Below, piece by piece: positions 1-8,151 of a stretch of 58,501 nt of DNA (position 1 is its first letter; each line of letters opens with the position of its first letter). The notes under the pieces are model-generated. The model worked only from the letters and a program-made list of their open reading frames with translations, ran no database searches and was not told where the DNA came from. The DNA is taken from the NCBI GenBank assembly GCA_934394615.1, contig CAKRRJ010000003.1, forward strand, positions 1 to 58,501, given 5' to 3'. Origin of the DNA: an uncultured Lachnospiraceae bacterium. GTDB taxonomy: Bacteria; Bacillota; Clostridia; Lachnospirales; Lachnospiraceae. The position numbers and the translations under genes are program-made.

Positions 1-99
1 ATGGTAAAAGGAGCAGCCGGACAGGCCATGCAGAACATGAACCTGCTGTTCGGACTGCCGGAGAATACAGGACTCAAGCAGGTGCCGGTATTCCCGTAG
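1..99 (+). CDS. argC: N-acetyl-gamma-glutamyl-phosphate reductase, C-terminal end (partial)
   Basis: The window opens inside a gene; the last 32 codons and a TAG stop are present. The visible peptide contains [17 protein letters not shown], the conserved C-terminal signature of ArgC, where the enzyme closes over NADP and substrate. ArgC reduces N-acetylglutamyl phosphate to the semialdehyde, the third step of arginine synthesis. The identity is supported by argJ, argB and argD downstream. The ATG at position 1 is an internal methionine, not a start. Only the tail can be judged, so the integrity of the gene is unknown. Confidence 0.9.
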   Translation: MVKGAAGQAMQNMNLLFGLPENTGLKQVPVFP

Positions 100-149
100 G
101 GAAAAAATGGATGCTGTGACGGAAGAATGAGCGGAAAAGGCTCGGGCAC

Positions 150-282
150 GTTACCGTTCACGCGTTGCGCAAACAGCAACGGATTTTGCCGATGCTTCGC
201 ATTCCAAATCGGCAAAATCTGCTACCATCACTGTATCGTACGGCATTTTCAGTTCAGAAAATGCCTACCCGTGTACAGTAAC
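150..282 (-). mobile_element. 133-bp MITE-like element, copy 1
   Basis: Read on the minus strand this is a 133-bp element beginning GTTACTGTACACGGG and ending CGCGTGAACGGTAAC, which form imperfect terminal inverted repeats. Inside are three hairpins: GGCATTTTC/GAAAATGCC, GATTTTGCCGAT/ATCGGCAAAATC and CGTTGC/GCAACG. It differs from copy 2 (9726-9858) at 4 positions. The flanks are tcgggcac (142-149) and tcaggaac (283-290), a decayed 8-bp duplication with 6 of 8 bases matching. It sits between argC and the GNAT gene. A short open frame runs through it, but it has no coding look. It is judged non-autonomous, since no transposase fits in 133 bp. Confidence 0.88.
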
Positions 283-356
283 TCAGGAACAGCAGCTACG
301 AGAAAGCAGAGGTTTCGGGAACAAAGCGAGTTCCTGACCGGGAAAGGAAGCAGCAC

Positions 357-821
357 ATGGCAGGAACCATGAGTATTATAGTCCGGGAGATGACCCCGGC
401 AGATTATGACAAGGTATATGAGCTCTGGATGAGCATTCAGGGCTTTGGAATCCGTTCCATCGATGATTCCAGAGAGGGCGTGGAGCGGTTCTTAAAACGC
501 AATCCCACCACCAGTGTGGTGGCAGAGCAGAACGGCCGCATTGTCGGCGCCATCCTGTGCGGACATGATGGAAGAACCGGATTCTTCTACCATGTGTGTG
601 TGGCGTCCGACTACCGGCATCACGGTGTGGGACACCGCATGGTGCATTTTGCCATGAAGGCGCTTCAGGCAGAGGGCATCAACAAGGTGAGCCTCATCGC
701 CTTCAAATCCAACGAGGTCGGCAACGAGTTCTGGCACAATGTCGGCTGGGTGGAGCGCAGTGATGTAAACTATTATGATTTTGTATTAAATGAAGAGAAC
801 ATTACCAATTTTAATAAATAA
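357..821 (+). CDS. GNAT family N-acetyltransferase in the arginine cluster
   Basis: A 154-residue single-domain GCN5-related acetyltransferase. The acetyl-CoA pyrophosphate loop is visible as RHHGVG (about residues 87-92) after the beta4 strand FFYHVCV, and the C-terminal NEFWHNVGW matches the GNAT motif B region. The first ATG is preceded by GGAAAGGAAG; a second ATG 12 nt on is possible. Its place between argC and argJ suggests a link to acetylated arginine intermediates, for instance glutamate or ornithine acetylation. Because ArgJ is usually bifunctional this may be an accessory N-acetylglutamate synthase, but the substrate cannot be read from sequence. Confidence 0.85.
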   Translation: MAGTMSIIVREMTPADYDKVYELWMSIQGFGIRSIDDSREGVERFLKRNPTTSVVAEQNGRIVGAILCGHDGRTGFFYHVCVASDYRHHGVGHRMVHFAMKALQAEGINKVSLIAFKSNEVGNEFWHNVGWVERSDVNYYDFVLNEENITNFNK

Positions 822-833
822 GAGGAAAACAGT

Positions 834-2060
834 ATGTATACAGTCATTGAGGGCGGCGTAACCGCAGCAGCAGGATTCCAGACCGCATCCACAGCAGCAG
901 GAATCAAATACAAAAACAGAAAAGACATGGCGATGATCTACAGTGAGAAGCCGTGTAAGGCAGCTGGTACCTTTACCACCAACATCGTAAAGGCAGCTCC
1001 GGTCAAATGGGACCAGAAGATTGTAAAAGAGTCTGAGTACGCACAGGCTGTTGTCATCAACGCGGGCATCGCAAACGCATGTACCGGCGCTGAGGGCATG
1101 GGCTACTGCGCAGAGACCGCACAGGCAGCTTCCGCGGCACTGAACGTTCCGGAGAGTGCAGTCCTGGTGGCATCCACCGGTGTTATCGGCATGCAGCTTC
1201 CGATGGACAAGTTAAAAGCAGGCATCGCAGTTATGGCTCCGGAGCTTTCCGGCACCATCGAGAGCGGCACCGAGGCAGCAAAATCCATCATGACCACCGA
1301 TACCAGGAAGAAAGAAGTTGCTGTTCAGTTTGAAATCGGCGGCAAGACCGTAACCGTAGGCGGCATGTGCAAGGGTTCCGGCATGATCCATCCGAACATG
1401 TGTACCATGCTTTCCTTTGTTACCACCGATATTGCCATCTCCAAAGAGCTTCTGCAGGAAGCACTGAGCGCAGATGTCAAAGATACCTACAACATGATCT
1501 CCGTAGACGGTGATACTTCCACCAACGATACTTGCCTGGTTCTGGCAAACGGCATGGCAGGCAACGCAGAGATTACCGAGAAGAACGCGGATTACGAAGA
1601 GTTCTGTAAGGCATTAAACTATGTCAATGAGACTCTGGCAAAGAAAATGGCAGGAGACGGAGAGGGCTGTACTGCCCTGTTCGAGGTAAAGGTCATCGGC
1701 GCGGAGAGCAAGGAGCAGGCTGTGACTCTTTCCAAGTCCATCATCACTTCCAGTCTGACCAAGGCAGCCATCTTCGGACATGACGCAAACTGGGGGCGTA
1801 TCCTCTGCGCGATGGGTTACTCCGGAGCACAGTTCGACCCGGAGAAGGTAGACCTGTTCTTTGAGAGCGCGGCAGGCAGCATGCAGATCATCAAGGATGG
1901 CGTGGCACTGGATTACAGTGAGGAGCAGGCAACCAAGATCCTCTCCGAGCCGGAGGTAACCGCCATTGCCGATGTGAAGATGGGTGACGCGACCGCAACC
2001 GCATGGGGCTGCGATCTGACATTCGATTACGTAAAGATTAACGCAGATTACCGTTCTTAA
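834..2060 (+). CDS. argJ: Bifunctional ornithine acetyltransferase / N-acetylglutamate synthase
   Basis: 408 residues, normal length for ArgJ. The enzyme recycles the acetyl group from N-acetylornithine to glutamate. It is made as a precursor that cleaves itself ahead of a nucleophilic threonine; here the site reads KGSGMIHPNMCTML with Thr191 as the expected nucleophile. The residue before it is Cys instead of the more common Ala. Further family signatures are the N-terminal AAGFQTASTAAGIK and the C-terminal DANWGRILCAMGYSGA. It starts at an ATG with GAGGAAA upstream, 12 nt after the GNAT gene, so the two are probably co-transcribed. Confidence 0.96.
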   Translation: MYTVIEGGVTAAAGFQTASTAAGIKYKNRKDMAMIYSEKPCKAAGTFTTNIVKAAPVKWDQKIVKESEYAQAVVINAGIANACTGAEGMGYCAETAQAASAALNVPESAVLVASTGVIGMQLPMDKLKAGIAVMAPELSGTIESGTEAAKSIMTTDTRKKEVAVQFEIGGKTVTVGGMCKGSGMIHPNMCTMLSFVTTDIAISKELLQEALSADVKDTYNMISVDGDTSTNDTCLVLANGMAGNAEITEKNADYEEFCKALNYVNETLAKKMAGDGEGCTALFEVKVIGAESKEQAVTLSKSIITSSLTKAAIFGHDANWGRILCAMGYSGAQFDPEKVDLFFESAAGSMQIIKDGVALDYSEEQATKILSEPEVTAIADVKMGDATATAWGCDLTFDYVKINADYRS

Positions 2061-2090
2061 TCCGTGTGAGTCAGAGCAGACAGGATGGAG

Positions 2091-2117
2091 AAAGCCGCTG
2101 TTTCCAGACAGCGGTTT
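2091..2117 (+). other. Hairpin between argJ and argB
   Basis: GCCGCTGT and ACAGCGGT pair around a six-base loop in the 129-nt argJ-argB gap. It is followed only by a short TTTCC, so it is a weak terminator at best and could be an mRNA stability or processing element within the operon. Confidence 0.45.
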
Positions 2118-2189
2118 CCTGAATTGAAACATATAGAGCAAGGTACGGACTGCGTCTGAGTTTGCACAGCCCGGGGAGAGGAGACGATT

Positions 2190-3095
2190 ATGAAAAGTTC
2201 AGAAATTACCGAGTTACAGAAAGCAGAGGTCCTCATCGAGGCCCTTCCATATATTCAGCGTTTCAACCGTAAGATCATCGTTGTCAAATACGGCGGAAGC
2301 GCCATGGTAGATGAGCAGTTAAAGCATCAGGTTATCCAGGATGTGGTACTGCTTAAGCTGGTTGGATTCAAACCGATCATCGTACACGGCGGCGGCAAGG
2401 AAATCAGCCGCTGGGTGAACAAGGTAGGCATGGAGCCGCACTTTGTGAACGGCCTGCGCGTGACCGATGAGCCGACCATGGAGATCGCTGAGATGGTACT
2501 GAATAAGGTTAATAAGAGCCTGGTACAGCTGGTCAATGAGCTGGGCGTGAAGGCAGTCGGTATCAGCGGCAAGGACGGCATGCTGCTCCGCTGTGAGAAA
2601 AAGCTTTCCAAGGGCGAGGACATCGGATTTGTAGGCGAGATCACCAAGGTAGACCCGCAGATCATTTACGATCTGTTAGAGAATGATTTCCTTCCGATCA
2701 TCTGCCCGATCGGTTCCGACGAGCATTACGCAAGCTACAACATCAACGCTGATGATGCTGCCTGCGCCATTGCCCGTGCCGTAAACGCAGAGAAACTGGC
2801 ATTCCTGACCGATGTAGAAGGTGTTTACCGCGACTTTGAAGATAAGAGTTCCTTAATCTCCGAGATGACGGTCAAAGAGGCACAGAACTTTGTAGACAGC
2901 GGAAGCCTGGGCGGCGGCATGCTGCCAAAGCTGCAGAACTGCATCGACGCAATTCAGAACGGCGTATCCCGCGTACATATCCTGGATGGCCGTATCGCGC
3001 ACTGCCTGCTTCTGGAGATCTTTACCAACCGTGGTATCGGTACTGCCATCTATAAAGATGGAGACGCGCGGTACTTCCATGAGGATGTAAAGTAG
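2190..3095 (+). CDS. argB: Acetylglutamate kinase
   Basis: 301 residues of the amino acid kinase fold. ArgB phosphorylates N-acetylglutamate and is commonly the arginine-feedback step. Nucleotide and substrate signatures visible are VKYGGSAM (from about residue 32), IVHGGGKEI (about 64-72), the NAG-binding segment FVNGLRVTD, and the C-terminal ATP site [11 protein letters not shown]. The N-terminal helix of about 20 residues before the kinase fold is typical of the hexameric, arginine-sensitive type (inference). GGGGAGAGGAG precedes the ATG. It lies in the arg operon between argJ and argD. Confidence 0.96.
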   Translation: MKSSEITELQKAEVLIEALPYIQRFNRKIIVVKYGGSAMVDEQLKHQVIQDVVLLKLVGFKPIIVHGGGKEISRWVNKVGMEPHFVNGLRVTDEPTMEIAEMVLNKVNKSLVQLVNELGVKAVGISGKDGMLLRCEKKLSKGEDIGFVGEITKVDPQIIYDLLENDFLPIICPIGSDEHYASYNINADDAACAIARAVNAEKLAFLTDVEGVYRDFEDKSSLISEMTVKEAQNFVDSGSLGGGMLPKLQNCIDAIQNGVSRVHILDGRIAHCLLLEIFTNRGIGTAIYKDGDARYFHEDVK

Positions 3096-3171
3096 AAATA
3101 AAGGATGTGGCTGCCTTCCAGCAGCAGGAGAAAATGCCTGCGGTGACAGGGTAAGAAAAGAGGAAAAACAA

Positions 3172-4368
3172 ATGGAAAAACAGCAGTACATTGACCGTGC
3201 AGAGCACGTATTATACAAGACCTACAACCGCTTTCCGGTGGTTTTCGACCACGGCGAGGGCGTAAAGCTGTACGACACAGACGGACAGGAATACCTGGAT
3301 TTTGGCGCAGGCATCGCTGTTATGGGACTGGGCTACAGCTGTGACGAAGTGAAAAACGCAGTGAAAGAGCAGATGGAGAAGCTTCCGCACATCTCCAACC
3401 TGTTCTACAATGAGCCGGCCATCAATGCCGGTGAGAAACTTCTGGCGGTGTCCCAGATGGACAAGGTATTCTTCACCAACAGTGGTACCGAGGCTATTGA
3501 GGGCGCGTTAAAGATCGCGAAGCGCTATGCTTACAATAAGGGCATGGCACCGGATTACGAGATCATTGCCATGAAGCATTCCTTCCACGGCAGAAGCCTG
3601 GGAGCCCTTTCCTTAACCGGAAATGACCACTACCAGGAGCCGTTCGCTCCACTGATTCCGAATATCAAATTCGCGGAGTTTAATAATCTGGACAGCGTAA
3701 AGGTACTGTTCTCCGATAAGACCTGCGCCGTTATCATGGAGACCATCCAGGGTGAGGGCGGCATTTACCCGGCTACCGAGGAGTTTATCAAAGGCGTGCG
3801 TGCCCTCTGCGATGAGCACGATGCCCTTCTGATGTTAGATGAGATCCAGTGCGGCATGGGCCGCAGCGGCGAGATGTTCGCATGGCAGGGCTACGGCGTG
3901 AAGCCGGATGTCATGACCAGCGCAAAGGCCCTGGGCAACGGTGTTCCGATCGGCGCGTTCCTGGCCTGCGGCAAGGCAGCAACCGCTATGGTACCGGGGG
4001 ACCACGGAACCACCTACGGCGGCAACCCGTTGGTATGCGCGGCAGCCAACGCAGTTCTGGATGTATTCAAAGAGAAAAATATTGTCGGCCACGTCAAAGA
4101 GGTTGGCGCATATCTCTATGAGAAACTGGAAGGGCTGGTGGCAGAGTATGACTGCGTTATCGCCCACCGCGGCAAAGGCCTCATTCAGGGCCTGGAATTC
4201 AATTCCGCAGTTGGCCCGGTTGTCACCAACGCTCTGTTAGAGCAGCATCTGGTACTCATCAGTGCCGGTGCCAACATCATCCGTTTTGTTCCGCCGCTTG
4301 TCATTGAGAAGGCAGATGTGGATGAGATGGTTGTGAGACTGAAGGCAGCGATTGAAGCTGTGAAATAG
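3172..4368 (+). CDS. argD: Acetylornithine aminotransferase
   Basis: 398 residues of the class III PLP-dependent aminotransferase family. It converts N-acetylglutamate semialdehyde plus glutamate to N-acetylornithine. The PLP-phosphate motif NSGTEAIEGALK, the aspartate motif LMLDEIQCGMGRSG and the Schiff-base lysine in TSAKALGNGVPIGA (about Lys252) are all present. GTTYGGNPLVCAAA completes the signature. It starts 76 nt after argB with a GAGGAAA site. The operon ends with the terminator at 4399-4451. No argF or argG is in the window. Confidence 0.95.
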   Translation: MEKQQYIDRAEHVLYKTYNRFPVVFDHGEGVKLYDTDGQEYLDFGAGIAVMGLGYSCDEVKNAVKEQMEKLPHISNLFYNEPAINAGEKLLAVSQMDKVFFTNSGTEAIEGALKIAKRYAYNKGMAPDYEIIAMKHSFHGRSLGALSLTGNDHYQEPFAPLIPNIKFAEFNNLDSVKVLFSDKTCAVIMETIQGEGGIYPATEEFIKGVRALCDEHDALLMLDEIQCGMGRSGEMFAWQGYGVKPDVMTSAKALGNGVPIGAFLACGKAATAMVPGDHGTTYGGNPLVCAAANAVLDVFKEKNIVGHVKEVGAYLYEKLEGLVAEYDCVIAHRGKGLIQGLEFNSAVGPVVTNALLEQHLVLISAGANIIRFVPPLVIEKADVDEMVVRLKAAIEAVK

Positions 4369-4398
4369 GAGATCCTATAAAGAGATACAAACATGAAG

Positions 4399-4451
4399 CC
4401 AGTGATTTTGAGACGGTATAGATATTCCGGTCTCAGAACCACTGGTTTTTT
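4399..4451 (+). terminator. Intrinsic terminator of the arg operon
   Basis: A long stem (CCAGTG...CACTGG, extended inward by TGAGAC and GTCTCA with small bulges) ends in TTTTTT at 4446-4451, about 30 nt after the argD stop. Confidence 0.85.
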
Positions 4452-4500
4452 AGCCTGGACGATTCTTATTGTCGGGCTGATCTGGCTTTATTGCTGTGAA

Positions 4501-4530
4501 TTGACAGGGTGAGCGTACAATCGATATAAT
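4501..4530 (+). promoter_or_regulatory. Sigma-A promoter of the D-hydroxyacid dehydrogenase gene
   Basis: TTGACA (4501-4506) and TATAAT (4525-4530), both consensus, are 18 bp apart. A perfect 8-bp hairpin (GTCACCGT / ACGGTGAC, 4547-4574) follows in the leader, upstream of the AAGGAGG site. Confidence 0.85.
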
Positions 4531-4600
4531 CAGGAAAAGGAATAGAGTCACCGTTTACAGACAATGACGGTGACAGAATGAAGCGAAGGAGGAGACGATT

Positions 4601-5587
4601 TTGAAGATTGCAGCATTTGAAGTGCGTCCGGATGAAAAAGCATCGTTCGCCCGCTGGGCAAAGGCGTATGACGCAGAGGTCGTGGAGTACAGCGAGGTTC
4701 CGTCTCTGGAAAATACGAATCTGGTGGCCGGATATGAGGGCGTTACCATGCTCGGCCAGGGAAAAATTGACCGGGAGCTTTTAATGGAGTATCAAAAGCT
4801 TGGTGTAAAGTGCATTTCTACCAGAACCATCGGCAGTGACCATATTGATCTGAAAACTGCAAAGGAGCTAGGTATTCTGGTCTGCAACGCAAATTACGCG
4901 CCGGACAGCGTGGCGGATTTCACAATCATGATGATGCTGATGTGTCTGCGTCAGTATAAACAGGCGTTTTGGCGCGGCTATGTCAACGATTTCTCGCTGG
5001 CAGGCCTTCAGGGCAGGAATCTGAGCGCTATGACAGTCGGCGTTATGGGAACCGGGCGTATTGGTCAGCGGGTCATTCATGATTTACAGGGTTTTGGCTG
5101 TCGGATTCTGGCTTATGACGTATATCAGAATGCAGAGACGGCGAAGATGGCTGAATATGTGAATCTGGATACGCTGTATAAAGAGAGTGATATCATCACT
5201 CTTCATATGCCGCTGCTTCCATCCACCCATCACATGATCAACCATGAGAGCATCGAAAAAATGAAAAAAGGCGTGATCCTGGTGAACTGTGCCCGCGGCG
5301 GCCTGACGGATACCGAGGCTCTGATCGATGGAATTGAGTCCATGCAGATCGGCGCTCTGGGTATGGATACCGCGGAGGGCGAGGAAGGCATCATCCACTG
5401 CGACCGCAGAAGCGATATCATCGCGAACCGAAACTGGTTCTATCTCCATCAGTTCCGCAATGTCATCATGACCCAGCATATGGCATTCTACACTGAACAG
5501 GCGGTAGACAGCATGGTACAGTGCGGTATTGAGGGAATTGTGAAAATGGCAGAAGAGGGAACATATGCCACAATGCTGAATCGGTAA
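4601..5587 (+). CDS. D-lactate dehydrogenase-type 2-hydroxyacid dehydrogenase
   Basis: 328 residues of the D-isomer-specific 2-hydroxyacid dehydrogenase family, closest in appearance to D-lactate dehydrogenases. The NAD Rossmann motif GTGRIG is at about 150-155; the expected catalytic Arg232 (in NCARGG), acidic residue near 259 (DTAEGEEG) and His293 (TQHMAFYT) are in place. The start is TTG, chosen because GAAGGAGGAG lies 8 nt upstream and no ATG follows closely. It is transcribed alone from the promoter at 4501-4530 and ends at the bidirectional terminator at 5601-5645. Likely role: pyruvate to D-lactate during fermentation. A VanH-like role is less likely, as no ligase gene is nearby. Confidence 0.88.
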   Translation: MKIAAFEVRPDEKASFARWAKAYDAEVVEYSEVPSLENTNLVAGYEGVTMLGQGKIDRELLMEYQKLGVKCISTRTIGSDHIDLKTAKELGILVCNANYAPDSVADFTIMMMLMCLRQYKQAFWRGYVNDFSLAGLQGRNLSAMTVGVMGTGRIGQRVIHDLQGFGCRILAYDVYQNAETAKMAEYVNLDTLYKESDIITLHMPLLPSTHHMINHESIEKMKKGVILVNCARGGLTDTEALIDGIESMQIGALGMDTAEGEEGIIHCDRRSDIIANRNWFYLHQFRNVIMTQHMAFYTEQAVDSMVQCGIEGIVKMAEEGTYATMLNR

Positions 5588-5600
5588 ACAGTATGAAAAG

Positions 5601-5645
5601 AAAAGATCCAGAGTCAGAGAACATATCTGGTTCCGGATCTTTTTA
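5601..5645. terminator. Bidirectional terminator between convergent genes
   Basis: AAAGATCC and GGATCTTT enclose a secondary AGA/TCT pairing, with A-tract and T-tract on the two sides. It sits between the stop of the dehydrogenase gene (plus) and the stop of mscL (minus), so it can serve both. Confidence 0.75.
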
Positions 5646-5666
5646 TTTACGTTTTGTGGAGCTGAG

Positions 5667-6149
5667 CTATTTGTCAGCGAGTGCGGCTGCAGCCTCTTTC
5701 TGGATCTCATCGGAGAGAATGGAGGTGCAGTGCGGGCAGCGGGTTGCTGCGATGGCAATCTTGGTTTTGCAGTACGGACACTCTTTCTCGGTCGGTTCTG
5801 CAGGCGGTGCCGGTTTCTTGTACAGCTTGTTTAACTGGCGGATGACAAGGAACACAACAAATGCCATAATCAGGAAATTGATCAACTGGGTAATGAACAG
5901 GCCGTAGGCGACAACGGAAGTCTGCTCTTTTGCGGCCTCCAGGGTTGCATAGTGCTCACCGTTTAAAGCAATGAACATGTTGCTGAAGTCAATCTTTCCG
6001 GTGATGAGGCTTAATGCCGGCATGACAATATTTTCAACCAGCGAGGTGATCAGGCCATTGAACGCGCCGCCGATGATAACAGCGACTGCCATGTCGATCA
6101 TGTTGCCTTTCAATGCAAATGCCTTGAATTCTTCCAGGATCTTTTCCAT
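5667..6149 (-). CDS. mscL: Large-conductance mechanosensitive channel with C-terminal zinc ribbon
   Basis: 160 residues. The N-terminal half is classical MscL: amphipathic start [25 protein letters not shown]1 about 16-42 and TM2 about 80-104. MscL opens under membrane tension to release solutes in hypo-osmotic shock. Instead of the usual short cytoplasmic helix, the C-terminus carries two CxxC pairs (C124/C127 and C138/C141) that look like a zinc ribbon. GGGGATT precedes the ATG. The gene has its own promoter (6182-6210) and diverges from the MATE gene. Confidence 0.94.
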   Translation of the reverse strand: MEKILEEFKAFALKGNMIDMAVAVIIGGAFNGLITSLVENIVMPALSLITGKIDFSNMFIALNGEHYATLEAAKEQTSVVAYGLFITQLINFLIMAFVVFLVIRQLNKLYKKPAPPAEPTEKECPYCKTKIAIAATRCPHCTSILSDEIQKEAAAALADK

Positions 6150-6181
6150 AGGTAATCCCCCTTATGTAATTGATTAAAATA

Positions 6182-6210
6182 GGTATAGGATTTGTGGCGG
6201 AAAATGTCAA
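6182..6210 (-). promoter_or_regulatory. Sigma-A promoter of mscL
   Basis: On the minus strand TTGACA (6210-6205) and TATACC (6187-6182) are separated by 17 bp. Confidence 0.75.
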
Positions 6211-6238
6211 GATTGAGGAAACATAGTCCTATATATGC

Positions 6239-6268
6239 TTGACTGGGATATGAAAAAAATACTACAAT
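6239..6268 (+). promoter_or_regulatory. Sigma-A promoter of the first MATE gene
   Basis: TTGACT (6239-6244) and TACAAT (6263-6268) with an 18-bp spacer; the start codon follows 35 nt later. It is arranged back to back with the mscL promoter. Confidence 0.75.
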
Positions 6269-6303
6269 AAAAAGGATGTTACTTAGAAAAAAGGAGAAAA
6301 AAC

Positions 6304-7662
6304 GTGAAAACAAACACAGATTTATTTGAGAAAGCTCCAGTGCCAAAGGCCGTGGCGACAATGGCAGTCCCAACCATGATTTCCATGCTTGTGGTGGTCA
6401 TTTATAACATGGCGGATACCTTTTTTATCGGGCAGACAAAAGACCCGATGCAGGTAGCCGCGGTTTCCCTGGCAACTCCGGTATTTATGATTTTTATGGC
6501 GCTGGGCCATTTGTTTGGAATTGGCGGAAGTTCAGCGATTTCAAGAGCGCTGGGAGAACGAAGGAAAGACCGGGCCTGGCACATCAGTTCCTTCTGCTGT
6601 TATGGATTACTGGGACTTGGCATCACAGTGGCAGTGTGTTCCGTACTTGGTATGAATCAGATTCTTCACCTGATCGGCGCCAGTGAGAATACCATTGGAT
6701 TTGCAAGGCAGTATCTGACAATCATTGCGGTTGGCGCGCCGACCATTATGTTTTCAACCGCGTTTGCGAATATCCTTCGTGGAGAGGGCGCGTCAAGAGA
6801 GTCCATGATCGGAAATCTGCTGGGAACGGTTGTAAATATCATTCTGGATCCGGTTATGATTCTGGTTCTTGGGTGGGGTGTGTCCGGAGCGGCACTTGCC
6901 ACCATCATCGGAAATATCGCGGCATGCCTGTTTTACATTTCCTACTATGTGCGCGGAAAATCCATATTGTCCATTCATTTGAAAGATTTCAAAATGGGAG
7001 ATGGAATTGCGGCAGCAGTAGCGTCTATTGGTATTCCGGCTTCTTTGAATAACATTCTGATGAGTTTCGCGAACATCATTCTGAATCAGGCGCTGGTTGG
7101 CTATGGAGATACGCCGGTTGCAGCCATGGGTGTAGCGCTGAAATCCAACATGCTGGTGGTTCTGCTGCAGATTGGACTTTGTACGGGAATCCAGCCGTTA
7201 ATCGGTTACAATTACGGAGCGAAAAACAAGAAACGTCTGATGCAGGTATTCAAATTTACCGGTGTGGTATCGGTCATGATGGGCGTGCTTCTGACCCTGT
7301 TTATGATCATTGCCAGAAAGACCATGATCCAGGTTTTCATCGACGACGCAGAGGTTGTGGCATATGGTATCCGGATGGTGGTTGCGCTGCAGCTTTCCGC
7401 TCCGTTTATCGGAAGCCTGTTCCTGTGTATTAATACGATCCAGGGCATGGGTAAGGCCCTTCCTTCCCTAATCCTTACAGTCTGTCGTCAGGGACTGATT
7501 TTTATTCCGCTGATCTTTCTCTTAAATTCCATGTTCGGCCTGGATGGTGTCATTTATGCCCAGCCGACAGCGGATTATCTGTCGATTCTGGTGGGTATTG
7601 TAATTTGTGCGCATTTGTTTCGGTCTATGGAGCATCGGGAAAATGAAAATAGCTTGACCTAA
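6304..7662 (+). CDS. MATE family efflux transporter
   Basis: 452 residues with twelve hydrophobic segments and the MATE signatures ADTFFIGQ near the N-terminus and GIGGSSAISRALGERR after TM2. Members export cationic drugs or metabolites in exchange for Na+ or H+. The start is GTG with AAAGGAG about 8 nt upstream. It has its own promoter at 6239-6268. The substrate cannot be predicted. A second, distinct MATE gene lies at 11934-13325. Confidence 0.92.
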   Translation: MKTNTDLFEKAPVPKAVATMAVPTMISMLVVVIYNMADTFFIGQTKDPMQVAAVSLATPVFMIFMALGHLFGIGGSSAISRALGERRKDRAWHISSFCCYGLLGLGITVAVCSVLGMNQILHLIGASENTIGFARQYLTIIAVGAPTIMFSTAFANILRGEGASRESMIGNLLGTVVNIILDPVMILVLGWGVSGAALATIIGNIAACLFYISYYVRGKSILSIHLKDFKMGDGIAAAVASIGIPASLNNILMSFANIILNQALVGYGDTPVAAMGVALKSNMLVVLLQIGLCTGIQPLIGYNYGAKNKKRLMQVFKFTGVVSVMMGVLLTLFMIIARKTMIQVFIDDAEVVAYGIRMVVALQLSAPFIGSLFLCINTIQGMGKALPSLILTVCRQGLIFIPLIFLLNSMFGLDGVIYAQPTADYLSILVGIVICAHLFRSMEHRENENSLT

Positions 7663-7684
7663 AGTTAAGTTTATGTGCTATGCT
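7654..7684 (+). promoter_or_regulatory. Weak promoter candidate for the RibD-like remnant
   Basis: TTGACC (7654-7659) and TATGCT (7679-7684) overlap the end of the MATE gene. The 19-bp spacing is longer than ideal. Confidence 0.35.
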
Positions 7685-7755
7685 AACCTCAGATACAGAA
7701 AGAAATGGTCCAGTGCGCAGATAAATGGTGTGCCGGACCGCAAGGAGGAATTAGC

Positions 7756-8058
7756 ATGAAGAAACCATACATCATCTGTCATATGATGACTTCCGTAGAT
7801 GGCCGTATCGACTGCGCCATGACGGAGCAGCTGCCGGGTGTGCAGGAATATTACGACACTCTGGATTCCCTGAACGTGCCGACCCGCGTGAGCGGAAAGG
7901 TGACTGTGGTTCTGGAAATGTGTGAGCCGGGAGAGTTTCGCGCAGAGAAGAGTGAGCCGCTTGGAAAAGAAGCGTTTTATAAAGCAGCGGATGCAGCGGG
8001 ATATGAGATCGTAACCGATACGAAGGGAACTCTGATAAATACAAAGCAAAGAAAATGA
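7756..8058 (+). pseudogene. Truncated RibD C-terminal / dihydrofolate reductase-family gene
   Basis: 100 codons from an ATG with a perfect AAGGAGG site. The peptide opens with PYIICHMMTSVDGRIDCAMTE, the N-terminal signature of the RibD C-terminal (DHFR-like) family, whose members are usually around 200-240 residues. The frame stays good to DTKGTL, where the family continues into the core fold, but here it runs into INTKQRK and a stop, and then a hairpin. About the last half or more of the domain is missing, so a functional reductase is unlikely. A short functional product cannot be excluded because the translation signals are intact. Confidence 0.7.
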
Positions 8059-8082
8059 AAGCCGGTCCCTGGGACTGGCTTT
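8058..8082 (+). terminator. Hairpin ending the RibD-like remnant
   Basis: AAAGCC-G-GTCC pairs with GGAC-T-GGCTTT around a 3-nt loop, followed by TTCTCC. It overlaps the remnant's stop codon. The T-run is short, so efficiency is uncertain. Confidence 0.55.
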
Positions 8083-8095
8083 CTCCATTTCCCTA

Positions 8096-8104
8096 TGCTA
8101 TAAT
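8096..8104 (+). promoter_or_regulatory. Extended -10 promoter of the cyclohydrolase-folD pair
   Basis: TGCTATAAT is a consensus extended -10 element; no good -35 box is seen. It lies between the remnant's hairpin and the downstream AAAGGGAGG site. Confidence 0.65.
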
Positions 8105-8151
8105 GGGCGGAAAGATGCAGAAACGTGTCGAGGGAAAGGGAGGATCCTGTG

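Noticed and set aside
127..372. 81-residue open frame between argC and the GNAT gene
   Set aside because: It runs through MITE-like copy 1 read backwards, has no ribosome site and no family resemblance.
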